From Campylobacterales bacterium (GTDB lineage Bacteria > Campylobacterota > Campylobacteria > Campylobacterales > JALSKU01), in NCBI GenBank assembly GCA_027023175.1, contig JALVWW010000227.1:1-8874 (forward strand): DNA of 8,874 nucleotides, in the 5' to 3' direction. The notes beneath the pieces are model-generated. The model saw only the letters and a program-made list of their open reading frames with translations. It had not been told where the DNA came from and searched no databases. The first letter of the stretch is position 1. The number at the start of each line of letters is the position of its first letter. Shown in pieces: positions 1 through 5,709 of this stretch. Made by a program: the position numbers and the translations under genes.

Positions 1-665
1 CCGGCCTTTGCTCCACGCTCCGGAGTATTTAGTCTATATAAAAAGTTTGTTTTTTCTCCTGAAGTGTGCACCTCTTTGTAAATTTCCCTGTCATAAACTT
101 CCTGATAAACAGTCAAAGAATCCACTCCACACTCTTTTAGCTCTCTGTATTCATCTGTTTCCATAGGGTAAACCTCTATGGCAATGGAGCTAAAATATTT
201 TTTTAAAACTGCTACAGCCATTTTGAGATATTCTATGTCAGCTATTTTTTTTGCTTCGCCTGTCAAAAGAAGTATATGTTTGATACCTGTTTTTGCTATC
301 TCTTTAGCTTCATGTTCTATCTCATCTTTGCTTAAATGCTTTCTTTTGATTTTATTTTTTTTGCTAAAACCACAATAACTGCAGTCACTTGAACAATAGT
401 TTGAAATGTAAATAGGGATATACAGCCCTATTACTTTGCCAAAGTGTCTTATATAGTTTTGTCTTGATTTCCAGGCCATCTCTTCAAGATATTTTTTGGC
501 TTTATCACTTATGAGATTTAAAAAGTCAAACTCATCCAGGTAGTCTTTCTGTAGCGAATTTTTTATATCTCTGTCTTGAACATTTTTAAAGTAACTGTCA
601 AAGTCAAAATTTTCATATTTCTCTAAAATCGGCTCAAAACTTTTGAATGTTTTCAAATCAAGCAT
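1..665 (-). CDS. thiH: 2-iminoacetate synthase ThiH, 5' part (runs off left edge)
   Basis: Radical SAM tyrosine lyase that cleaves L-tyrosine to dehydroglycine (2-iminoacetate), the glycine-derived part of the thiamine thiazole, for use by ThiG. About 221 codons are present; the C-terminal part lies outside the window. The translated protein shows the cluster motif C91-x3-C95-x2-C98 in NYCSSDCSYCGF, the ThiH form of the 4Fe-4S/SAM site. It also has LTGEAKK near residue 125 and RLNTPERGAKAG at the window edge, matching the conserved ThiH stretch before the substrate region. The ATG at 665 overlaps the end of thiG by 8 bp, so translation is probably coupled. Use of ThiH rather than the oxygen-dependent glycine oxidase ThiO fits an anaerobic or microaerobic organism. 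The gene is the last one visible in the riboswitch-controlled thi operon. Confidence 0.93.
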   Translation of the reverse strand, partial: MLDLKTFKSFEPILEKYENFDFDSYFKNVQDRDIKNSLQKDYLDEFDFLNLISDKAKKYLEEMAWKSRQNYIRHFGKVIGLYIPIYISNYCSSDCSYCGFSKKNKIKRKHLSKDEIEHEAKEIAKTGIKHILLLTGEAKKIADIEYLKMAVAVLKKYFSSIAIEVYPMETDEYRELKECGVDSLTVYQEVYDREIYKEVHTSGEKTNFLYRLNTPERGAKA

Positions 666-1431
666 TTAAAAATCCGGTCAAGGGTGATGAAGCTTTTGCA
701 AAAGAAGAAACTTCACCCATTTTGGCCAAATATGCCATTCTGCCGGCTTTTACCGCCAGAGAAAAGGCTTCTGCCATAACTTCAGGGTTTTTAGCGTTTG
801 CAATGGCAGAATTGACCAGCACCGCATCAGCTCCCATCTCCATAGCCTCTGCTGCTTGAGACGGTTTGCCTATTCCTGCATCTACAATGATAGGTAAAGA
901 GATATTTTCTATCAATATTTTTATCATAGACTTGGTTTGAAGTCCTTGGTTGGAGCCTATCGGTGAGCCTAAAGGCATTACAGCAGCAGCACCCACATTT
1001 TCAAGTTTTCTAGCCACAGTCAAATCAGGCATAACATATGGAAGCACAATAAAACCCTCTTTTGCTAAAATTTCTGTTGCTTTTATTGTCTCTTCATTAT
1101 CCGGCAAGAGGTATTTCATATCGTTTATTACTTCTATTTTGATAAAATTACCACATCCGGCTTCTTTGGCAATACGAGCTATTTTCACAGCCTCTTTTGC
1201 ATTTCTTGCTCCTGAGGTATTTGGCAAAAGTATTACATCCTTTGGGATATATTCAAGAATATTTTCTTCAGGTATATCAAAATCAACCCGTCTTAGAGCC
1301 ACTGTAATCATTTCAGACTTGCTTGAGGATAGAATTTTGGGTATTATATTTTTATCCGGAAATTTTCCTGTACCAGTAAAAAGCCTGTTTGCAAAACAGA
1401 CATTCCCGAGTTTTAATTTGTCATCTTGCAT
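658..1431 (-). CDS. thiG: Thiazole synthase ThiG
   Basis: Condenses 1-deoxy-D-xylulose 5-phosphate, dehydroglycine from ThiH and sulfur from ThiS thiocarboxylate into the thiazole phosphate of thiamine. The protein is 257 residues, the usual length, with a (beta/alpha)8 fold. Visible family motifs are LFTGTGKF near residue 17, the Schiff-base lysine K98 in FIKIEVI, LPDNEETIKA near 109, VMPLGSPIGS at 151-160 and the phosphate-binding IIVDAGIGKPSQAAEAMEMG region near 181-200. The start at 1431 is preferred over an in-frame ATG at 1470: it has a strong GGAGG 6-7 bases upstream and gives the family N-terminus, while the longer form would overlap thiS. The ribosome binding site lies inside the terminal Gly-Gly codons of thiS. 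Confidence 0.95.
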   Translation of the reverse strand: MQDDKLKLGNVCFANRLFTGTGKFPDKNIIPKILSSSKSEMITVALRRVDFDIPEENILEYIPKDVILLPNTSGARNAKEAVKIARIAKEAGCGNFIKIEVINDMKYLLPDNEETIKATEILAKEGFIVLPYVMPDLTVARKLENVGAAAVMPLGSPIGSNQGLQTKSMIKILIENISLPIIVDAGIGKPSQAAEAMEMGADAVLVNSAIANAKNPEVMAEAFSLAVKAGRMAYLAKMGEVSSFAKASSPLTGFLNA

Positions 1432-1432
1432 C

Positions 1433-1636
1433 TTAACCTCCGCTAACGAAACGAAGTATTTCAACTTCATCTTTATTTTTTATATAAGTTGCTTTAAAAT
1501 TATCCTTTTTGATAATATTTTCATTTATCATAACAACAACACTCTCCTTTTTTAACCCCTTTTCTTTTAAAAATTTTTCAATATTCATACTATTTTTTAT
1601 CAATTCATCTTTACCGTTTAGCTTTATGTTTATCAT
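1433..1636 (-). CDS. thiS: Sulfur carrier protein ThiS
   Basis: Small ubiquitin-like (beta-grasp) protein of 67 residues. Its C-terminal Gly-Gly is adenylated and turned into a thiocarboxylate, which donates sulfur to ThiG. The sequence begins MINIKLNGK and ends FVSGG, so the required Gly-Gly tail is intact. The start codon overlaps the thiD stop as ATGA (1633-1636), and only a distant GGAG is seen upstream, so translation is probably coupled to thiD. The stop is one base away from the thiG start. The adenylating partner (ThiF or a MoeB-like protein) is not in this window. Confidence 0.93.
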   Translation of the reverse strand: MINIKLNGKDELIKNSMNIEKFLKEKGLKKESVVVMINENIIKKDNFKATYIKNKDEVEILRFVSGG

Positions 1637-2409
1637 AACAGATACTTTGCTCCTTTTTTGGAAATATAAAAACTCTTTTTTATTTTTTTTGTTACAAATT
1701 TTTTTGCATGTTTAACAGCATATTTCAAACTTTTTCCTTTGGCAAGATGCACGGTTATAGCGGATGAGAGTATGCATCCTGTACCATGAAAATTATGGCT
1801 TGAAAAACTCTTTTTTTCTTTAAAATAATAAAATTTTCCCCTGTGCAGTAAAATATCACAAGCAGTTTTGCCTTTTAAATGACCGCCTTTTATGAGGATA
1901 TTTTTTACTCCAATTTTTTGCAGCTTTTTTGCAGCTTTTTTCATGTCGTCTATATCGGAAATGGTGATACCGGTTAAAAGTTCGGCTTCAGGGATGTTTG
2001 GAGTGATTAGATAAACAAGAGGAAACAACTCTTTTTTAAGTGCTTTTATGCCCTGTTTGTTTAAAAGTTTATAGCCGCTTGTCGATAGCACTACGGGGTC
2101 CAAGACAGTTTTTACACCCAGTTTCTTTATGAAATTGGATATTGTATGTATATTTTTTTTATTGGCAAGCATTCCAATTTTGACAGAGTCAATTTTTATA
2201 TTTTTAGCAAGCATTTCAAGTTGTAATTTCAAAAAAGAGCTTTTTATATCGAGTTTGTCCGATACACCTTGCGGATTTTGGGCAGTTAAAGATGTGGTAA
2301 CACTAAGTCCATAAACATTGTGTATAAAAAAAGTTTTCAAATCAGCCTGTATTCCTGCTCCGCCGCTTCCGTCAAATCCGGCAATACTAAGAACAATATT
2401 TTTTTTCAA
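1633..2409 (-). CDS. thiD: Hydroxymethylpyrimidine/phosphomethylpyrimidine kinase ThiD
   Basis: Ribokinase-family enzyme that phosphorylates 4-amino-5-hydroxymethyl-2-methylpyrimidine (HMP) and then HMP-P to give HMP-PP for thiamine phosphate synthesis. The protein is 258 residues, close to the usual 260-270. Motifs seen are SIAGFDGSGGAGIQADLKT at 8-26 (substrate site), LDPVVLSTSG at 103-112, TPNIPEAELLTG at 136-147 and the anion-hole motif HGTGC at 208-212. The start is TTG: no ATG or GTG gives the N-terminal motif, and AAAGGG lies six bases upstream. The C-terminal third is very lysine-rich and is encoded by long A/T homopolymers, without breaking the frame. It is the first gene after the TPP riboswitch. 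Confidence 0.93.
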   Translation of the reverse strand: MKKNIVLSIAGFDGSGGAGIQADLKTFFIHNVYGLSVTTSLTAQNPQGVSDKLDIKSSFLKLQLEMLAKNIKIDSVKIGMLANKKNIHTISNFIKKLGVKTVLDPVVLSTSGYKLLNKQGIKALKKELFPLVYLITPNIPEAELLTGITISDIDDMKKAAKKLQKIGVKNILIKGGHLKGKTACDILLHRGKFYYFKEKKSFSSHNFHGTGCILSSAITVHLAKGKSLKYAVKHAKKFVTKKIKKSFYISKKGAKYLL

Positions 2410-2415
2410 GCAAAA

Positions 2416-2444
2416 CCCTTTATATAAGGTGTAAAGGTGTAAAG
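2416..2444 (-). promoter_or_regulatory. Possible ribosome-binding-site-masking helix before thiD
   Basis: On the transcript (minus strand) the sequence CCTTTA (2437-2432) is complementary to TAAAGG (2422-2417). The latter overlaps the AAAGGG ribosome binding site of thiD, giving a 6-bp stem with a 9-base loop. A shorter CCTT/AAGG pairing with a 5-base loop is an alternative. The CCTT elements come from a direct repeat (plus strand AAGGTGTA at 2426-2433 and 2434-2441, plus AAG), so several pairing partners exist. No U-rich terminator is seen between aptamer and thiD, so translational control is plausible. This is inferred from complementarity only. Confidence 0.35.
2426..2444. repeat. Short tandem repeat, 8-bp unit AAGGTGTA, about 2.4 copies
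   Basis: Two exact copies of AAGGTGTA (2426-2433, 2434-2441) are followed by AAG, directly upstream of the thiD ribosome binding site. Read on the transcript strand the unit is TACACCTT. Confidence 0.85.
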
Positions 2445-2453
2445 AATAATTTT

Positions 2454-2481
2454 CCTAAAACCTAAATCCTAAAACCTATAA
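2454..2481. repeat. Tandem repeat, 7-bp unit CCTAAAN, four units
   Basis: Four successive 7-bp units CCTAAAA, CCTAAAT, CCTAAAA, CCTATAA lie in the transcribed leader between the TPP aptamer and thiD. On the transcript strand they give several TTTAGG blocks that resemble weak Shine-Dalgarno sequences. Seen directly; any role is unknown. Confidence 0.85.
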
Positions 2482-2522
2482 ATTTTCCTGATTGTCAAAA
2501 GAAGAAGTCATATCTAAAGTAG

Positions 2523-2618
2523 CACAAACTTCCCTCCGCCGGTATTATCCGGATCAGGTACAGGATAAAGAGGTACACACCTCTACTCTCAGCCAATTTT
2601 ATCAGCTCTCCTAGTTTC
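2523..2618 (-). ncRNA. TPP riboswitch (THI element) upstream of thiD
   Basis: The minus strand contains the conserved THI-box segments in order: AGGAGAGC, then GGCTGAGAG (the pyrimidine-sensing CUGAGA turn), a variable hairpin GAGGTGTGTACCTC, then ACCTGATCCGGATAATACC and GGCGGAGGGA. The closing P1 stem is formed by AAACT (2617-2613) and AGTTT (2526-2530 region). It binds thiamine pyrophosphate and normally lowers expression when TPP is plentiful. It sits directly upstream of thiDSGH, and the promoter -10 box ends only about 8 bases before P1. No intrinsic terminator is apparent downstream, so control may act on translation. Confidence 0.95.
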
Positions 2619-2625
2619 TTTGTGG

Positions 2626-2654
2626 ATTATATCATAAAGTATCTATGATGACAA
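2626..2654 (-). promoter_or_regulatory. Sigma70-type promoter of the thi operon
   Basis: On the minus strand there is TTGTCA (2654-2649), a 17-bp spacer, and a perfect TATAAT (2631-2626). The predicted start near 2619 is immediately before the riboswitch P1 stem, which supports the call. The spacer contains an inverted repeat, plus strand ATCATA (2631-2636) and TATGAT (2644-2649), that could be a protein operator. The sequence further upstream is almost pure A/T and could act as an UP element. Confidence 0.75.
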
Positions 2655-2708
2655 GAAAAATTATATAAATATTTCTTTAACAAATAAATATATTATTTTT
2701 ATTATAAT

Positions 2709-2722
2709 TTGATTTAAATCAA
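2709..2722 (+). promoter_or_regulatory. FNR/CRP-family binding site (TTGATTTAAATCAA)
   Basis: A perfect 14-bp palindrome matching the FNR-type consensus TTGAT-N4-ATCAA. Its centre (2715.5) is 41.5 bp before the start predicted from the TATAAT at 2745-2750, the standard place for class II activation. Proteins of the CRP/FNR superfamily sense low oxygen or nitric oxide in many denitrifiers, so control of the downstream NO-reductase-like genes is likely. Which regulator binds cannot be told from the site. Confidence 0.8.
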
Positions 2723-2744
2723 TGTTATTTTTATTTATATTTAT

Positions 2745-2750
2745 TATAAT
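2745..2750 (+). promoter_or_regulatory. -10 box of the gNOR-like operon promoter
   Basis: Perfect TATAAT. With a start about 7 bases downstream (near 2757) the leader is about 19 bases and contains the AGGAGG ribosome binding site at 2666-2771 scale position 2766-2771. No good -35 box is present; the FNR-type palindrome occupies that place, as expected for an activator-dependent promoter. Confidence 0.65.
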
Positions 2751-2775
2751 TAAATCAAATTTTAAAGGAGGAAGT

Positions 2776-3372
2776 ATGACTTTTCAAAATTCTATAGAAT
2801 TGTTAAAGTTTCATAATGTTGCCTACAGTATCTATGCTTTTATGATTATTTCGATCATAGCATGGTTTGGGTATAACTTGGGCAGAAAAGAGAAAGCCAA
2901 GTCGATAATCAGGATTCCTTTTTATGGCTATATAGCTTTTCTCGTTATCGGCGGTGTCGGACATCATATCTTTACATACAATACAATCCCGTGGGTACAG
3001 GAAGATATGATGAAAGACGAGATAAAACCTGACAAGGTTTTTAATATAGAGATAAAAGATCACAAATGGATACTTCCAAAAACTCCTATGGTGGTAAATT
3101 GTGGCAAACCTACACTTTTTAGCGTTAAAAGCGGTGATTTGATGTATGGTTTTGGTCTATTTAGACAAGATGGAACGATGGTTACACAAATGCAGGTTGA
3201 TCCGGGTCATGACAATAGGCTTATGTGGACATTTAATTTCCCCGGTACTTTTAATTTGACCTCTACAGAGTATTCAGGTCCGGCTCAGTACAGTGAAGAC
3301 GGAAAAGATTTACTTTTTGTTAAAAATGCTGTAAAAGTTGTAGGCTGTAAAAATAAAAAAGGAGGCAACTAA
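2776..3372 (+). CDS. Heme-copper enzyme subunit II, cupredoxin domain without CuA (gNOR-type)
   Basis: Membrane-anchored partner of the catalytic subunit encoded next. It has 198 residues. Two N-terminal helices (about 15-35 and 46-66) are followed by an external cupredoxin domain (about 85-190) with the subunit II landmarks SGDLMYGF (119-126), QVDPGHDN (140-147) and FPGTFNLTSTEYSGPAQY (155-172). The CuA side-chain ligands are all replaced at conserved spacing: His by Y124, Cys by S163, Cys by S167, His by Q171 and Met by E174; only the backbone-carbonyl Glu (E165) is kept. It therefore cannot hold CuA and probably does not take electrons from cytochrome c in the usual way. The start at 2776 has AGGAGG just upstream; an in-frame ATG at 2722 lies inside the regulatory site and upstream of the inferred transcription start. 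The stop overlaps the next gene as TAATG. Subunit II of gNOR is the best fit, from memory of that family. Confidence 0.8.
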   Translation: MTFQNSIELLKFHNVAYSIYAFMIISIIAWFGYNLGRKEKAKSIIRIPFYGYIAFLVIGGVGHHIFTYNTIPWVQEDMMKDEIKPDKVFNIEIKDHKWILPKTPMVVNCGKPTLFSVKSGDLMYGFGLFRQDGTMVTQMQVDPGHDNRLMWTFNFPGTFNLTSTEYSGPAQYSEDGKDLLFVKNAVKVVGCKNKKGGN

Positions 3373-5027
3373 TGAGCTTTACAAAAAATCTAATACACGG
3401 AACAAACTTTGATCATACATCGCTGAATGCTTTACAAAAAGTAGCACTTCGTGGTGTTGTGATGTCATTTTTATTTTTTGGCTTATTGGCGATAGAAGGT
3501 ATGATAATGAGATTGGTAAAACTTGGGCCTACCAATCCCTTGCCTGATATGTTCTCTCATGCCTCACACTTTTTTGCCATAATGACAGCTCATCCAATAG
3601 TCGGTATATTCGGCTCTACTTACCAGTTGGTATTTTCAGCATTTATATTTTTGGTTCCTTTTTTGGCAAAAAAACCACTATATAGCATAAAACTTGCTAA
3701 TGCTACTTGGCTACTTATTACTTTGGGAACTGCTTTAGCTTGGACTGCTGCTTTTGCTTGGCATTATGCACCTTTATATACACTTTATTGGCCATTGCCG
3801 GCAGATCTAAAACAATTTGAAGCGATAGGTGGTATTGTATTTATCGTTGGTGTTGCACTTATTATGGTGGGAACACTTTGCTTTATTTATAATATTTATG
3901 CAACTATTTTTGCAAGAGTCGGAGTTCATAAAAATAAAACTACAAAAGAGCTTTTGATCTCAGGTTTTGGAATAGACGGTATGCTAAATCTTTGGCACAA
4001 AATTACAGGCAAGCCACCATATAGTAAAGAACCGGCTTTGTCTTTACCTGTTGTTGCTATCTTCAGAGGTACGGTTGACACATTTTTAGATGCTTTGGTA
4101 ATTCTAAGTGCCGGTGTATTGGTGCTTGTTTATTTGCTATTTTCTGCAAGCGGACATGCTCTTGATGTTACTGCTATAGATGCTCTGCTTTATAAAAACT
4201 ACTTTTGGTGGGGGCTTGACCTTGTTGCTGATGGTTTGGTGCTTATCTATGTAGCAGGTTCTTGGTATCTGTTGGCTACATTAATTACAGGTCAAAGACT
4301 TTTTATGGAAAATGTTGCAAGAGCTGCACTTATGCTAGAACTTATAGTTTCTTGGATGGTTTGGTCTCACCACTTACTAGCAGACCAGCCTCAACCTGAA
4401 ATGATGAAATTGATCTCCGGAGAGATGGTTACGGCGTTTGAATTACTTACTCAAGGATTGGCTCTGTTTATTACACTTGTTACTTTGTGGAAGGCAAGAC
4501 CACTTAAAATGACAATGGAGCTTAAGTATCTTCTTGGTGGTTTGGTTGGATTTGGCTTGGCAGTTCCTGCAGCTATCATTCAAGCAGACATGGGTATGAA
4601 TAGAATCTTACACAATACAACATGGATCTCTTTTGCACACTTTCATATGGCTTTGATAGTCGGTCTTTATATGACACTGTATAGTGCTTTGTATGTTTTA
4701 TGGCCACTTGTAACAAACAATACGGAAATGTACTCCAAAAAACTTTCAAATGCACACTTTTGGTTGTATTTTATCGGTGGTGTAGGAATGGGAGCCTTTG
4801 TGGGTATGGCTGGACTTCAAGGAGCTTTAAGAAGACACTTGTATGTAAACGGTGAATTTCATACACTATTTACTCTTGGAGCAATATTTGGATCTATGAT
4901 AGTAATCGCTTGGGCAATATTTTTGTATAATATTGTTATGAGTGTAGGTATCAAAGGTTTGATTGGCATCTTTTTGCCGGCTCAAGATAAAAGTGCAAGC
5001 TATGGCATAGAGCCTGAAGCTGCGTAA
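3372..5027 (+). CDS. Heme-copper oxidase superfamily subunit I, probable gNOR-type nitric oxide reductase
   Basis: Polytopic inner-membrane protein of 551 residues with roughly 12-14 membrane helices. Family residues are visible: H74 in MTAHP (low-spin heme, helix II), the pair H333-H334 in VWSHHLL (non-heme metal, helix VII), and H423 and H425 in FAHFHMAL (high-spin and low-spin heme, helix X). In helix VI, where oxidases have a metal-binding histidine (WWxGH or GHPEVY), this protein has WWGLD, placing D283 at the ligand position. The cross-linking Tyr of ordinary oxidases is also not recognisable there. An Asp plus two His active site and a CuA-less partner are the traits I recall for gNOR, proposed to reduce NO to N2O in denitrifying Sulfurimonas-like bacteria. 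An oxygen reductase or other NO chemistry is not excluded. Translation is coupled to subunit II (TAATG, GGAGG upstream). The FNR-type promoter fits a role in anaerobic or NO-linked respiration. Confidence 0.75.
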   Translation: MSFTKNLIHGTNFDHTSLNALQKVALRGVVMSFLFFGLLAIEGMIMRLVKLGPTNPLPDMFSHASHFFAIMTAHPIVGIFGSTYQLVFSAFIFLVPFLAKKPLYSIKLANATWLLITLGTALAWTAAFAWHYAPLYTLYWPLPADLKQFEAIGGIVFIVGVALIMVGTLCFIYNIYATIFARVGVHKNKTTKELLISGFGIDGMLNLWHKITGKPPYSKEPALSLPVVAIFRGTVDTFLDALVILSAGVLVLVYLLFSASGHALDVTAIDALLYKNYFWWGLDLVADGLVLIYVAGSWYLLATLITGQRLFMENVARAALMLELIVSWMVWSHHLLADQPQPEMMKLISGEMVTAFELLTQGLALFITLVTLWKARPLKMTMELKYLLGGLVGFGLAVPAAIIQADMGMNRILHNTTWISFAHFHMALIVGLYMTLYSALYVLWPLVTNNTEMYSKKLSNAHFWLYFIGGVGMGAFVGMAGLQGALRRHLYVNGEFHTLFTLGAIFGSMIVIAWAIFLYNIVMSVGIKGLIGIFLPAQDKSASYGIEPEAA

Positions 5028-5035
5028 ACATATCA

Positions 5036-5066
5036 TTGGCAGTCTTAAGTCATTTAAGACTGCCAA
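5036..5066 (+). terminator. 13-bp perfect hairpin after subunit I (terminator or processing/stability stem)
   Basis: TTGGCAGTCTTAA and TTAAGACTGCCAA form a perfect 13-bp stem with a 5-base loop (GTCAT), 9 bases after the stop codon. No U-run follows on either strand, so it is not a classic intrinsic terminator. It may partly terminate, protect the 3' end of the upstream mRNA, or set a lower level for the downstream genes. Confidence 0.6.
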
Positions 5067-5097
5067 ACAAAGCATCATATAAAATCGGGGGAATATT

Positions 5098-5709
5098 TTG
5101 ACCAATTTAGAAAGAGTTGCACTTGAGATAAAAGATGTAGGGTTGTATGATTTGATACTGCAAGATGTTCAAAAAATAGCAGGTAAAAACAGAGTATCCA
5201 AAGAAGAGATAGAACATATTCTTATAGACCATCCTGAAATTTTTGAAGAGTACAAACAAACAAATGTAGAGTACAATCTCTCCAATATTCATTTGAAGAA
5301 CATAGATATATCTTCTTTGAAAGATGAGTGTAAAACAAAAGCTGAAAAAGTCAATGAAAATCTTGATGTCTTGAGAAGCATAGAAAAATATACTCTTGAT
5401 TTTGAGCATAGTTCAGTTTTGGTTATTATTTTTTCAATAGAGTTTTTTGTACTTTTTTCTGTTCAGTATTTTATAGTTCTTCTTAGCCTTAAAGCATGGC
5501 AGTGGTATATTTATGGTATTTTTGCACTGTCAATTTTAGCAGCATGGCAATATGCCAAAAAAGAGAAAAAAAAGTATAAAAGACTCAGTACAAAATATGA
5601 AGAGCTTTATGTACAAACGCTTGAAATGATAGATGAATTAGAAGAGAAAAATTGTATAAAAAAAGATGACTTGTGGATAATGGAATCGGATGAACATGTT
5701 AAAGCTTGA
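5098..5709 (+). CDS. Unrecognised membrane protein with coiled-coil tail
   Basis: I do not recognise a family. The 203-residue product has a charged N-terminal half (1-100) containing a helical, possibly helix-turn-helix-like, stretch around 30-52 (NRVSKEEIEHILIDHPEIF). Two hydrophobic segments follow at about 107-130 and 135-151, then a Lys/Glu-rich helix (153-185) that is probably coiled coil. Both ends are thus likely on the same, cytoplasmic, side. The start is TTG with GGGGG six bases upstream; the next in-frame Met is near residue 177, so no shorter start works. Codon use and AT content resemble the neighbours. It lies 70 bp behind the gNOR-like subunit I, past a hairpin, and overlaps the next gene by 20 bp. 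A link to the NO reductase-like enzyme is suggested only by position. Confidence 0.75.
   Translation: MTNLERVALEIKDVGLYDLILQDVQKIAGKNRVSKEEIEHILIDHPEIFEEYKQTNVEYNLSNIHLKNIDISSLKDECKTKAEKVNENLDVLRSIEKYTLDFEHSSVLVIIFSIEFFVLFSVQYFIVLLSLKAWQWYIYGIFALSILAAWQYAKKEKKKYKRLSTKYEELYVQTLEMIDELEEKNCIKKDDLWIMESDEHVKA

Noticed and set aside
1432..1470. Longer ThiG start at 1470
   Set aside because: It would overlap thiS by 38 bases in another frame without a ribosome binding site; ATG 1431 has GGAGG and the usual protein length.
950..1555. 201-codon plus-strand frame
   Set aside because: It lies antisense to thiG and thiS, which have full family motifs; it is a shadow of their codons.
1675..1705. Long T-runs in the end of thiD as a frameshift or phase-variable tract
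   Set aside because: The frame is intact to a coupled stop at thiS; the runs are simply Lys codons in an AT-rich gene.
2745..2757. Second FNR-like site (ATAATTAAATCAA)
   Set aside because: Only one half matches the consensus and it overlaps the -10 box; AT-rich chance is more likely.
2722..2775. In-frame N-terminal extension of subunit II from ATG 2722
   Set aside because: It begins inside the FNR-type site, upstream of the inferred transcription start, and lacks a ribosome binding site; ATG 2776 has AGGAGG.
5055..5083. Promoter for the 5098 gene (TATAAA at 5078-5083)
   Set aside because: No matching -35 box is present and the start would fall inside the ribosome binding region.
5107..5409. 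100-codon minus-strand frame
   Set aside because: It is antisense to the unrecognised membrane gene, rich in Phe/Tyr/Ile as expected from complementing AT-rich Lys/Glu codons.
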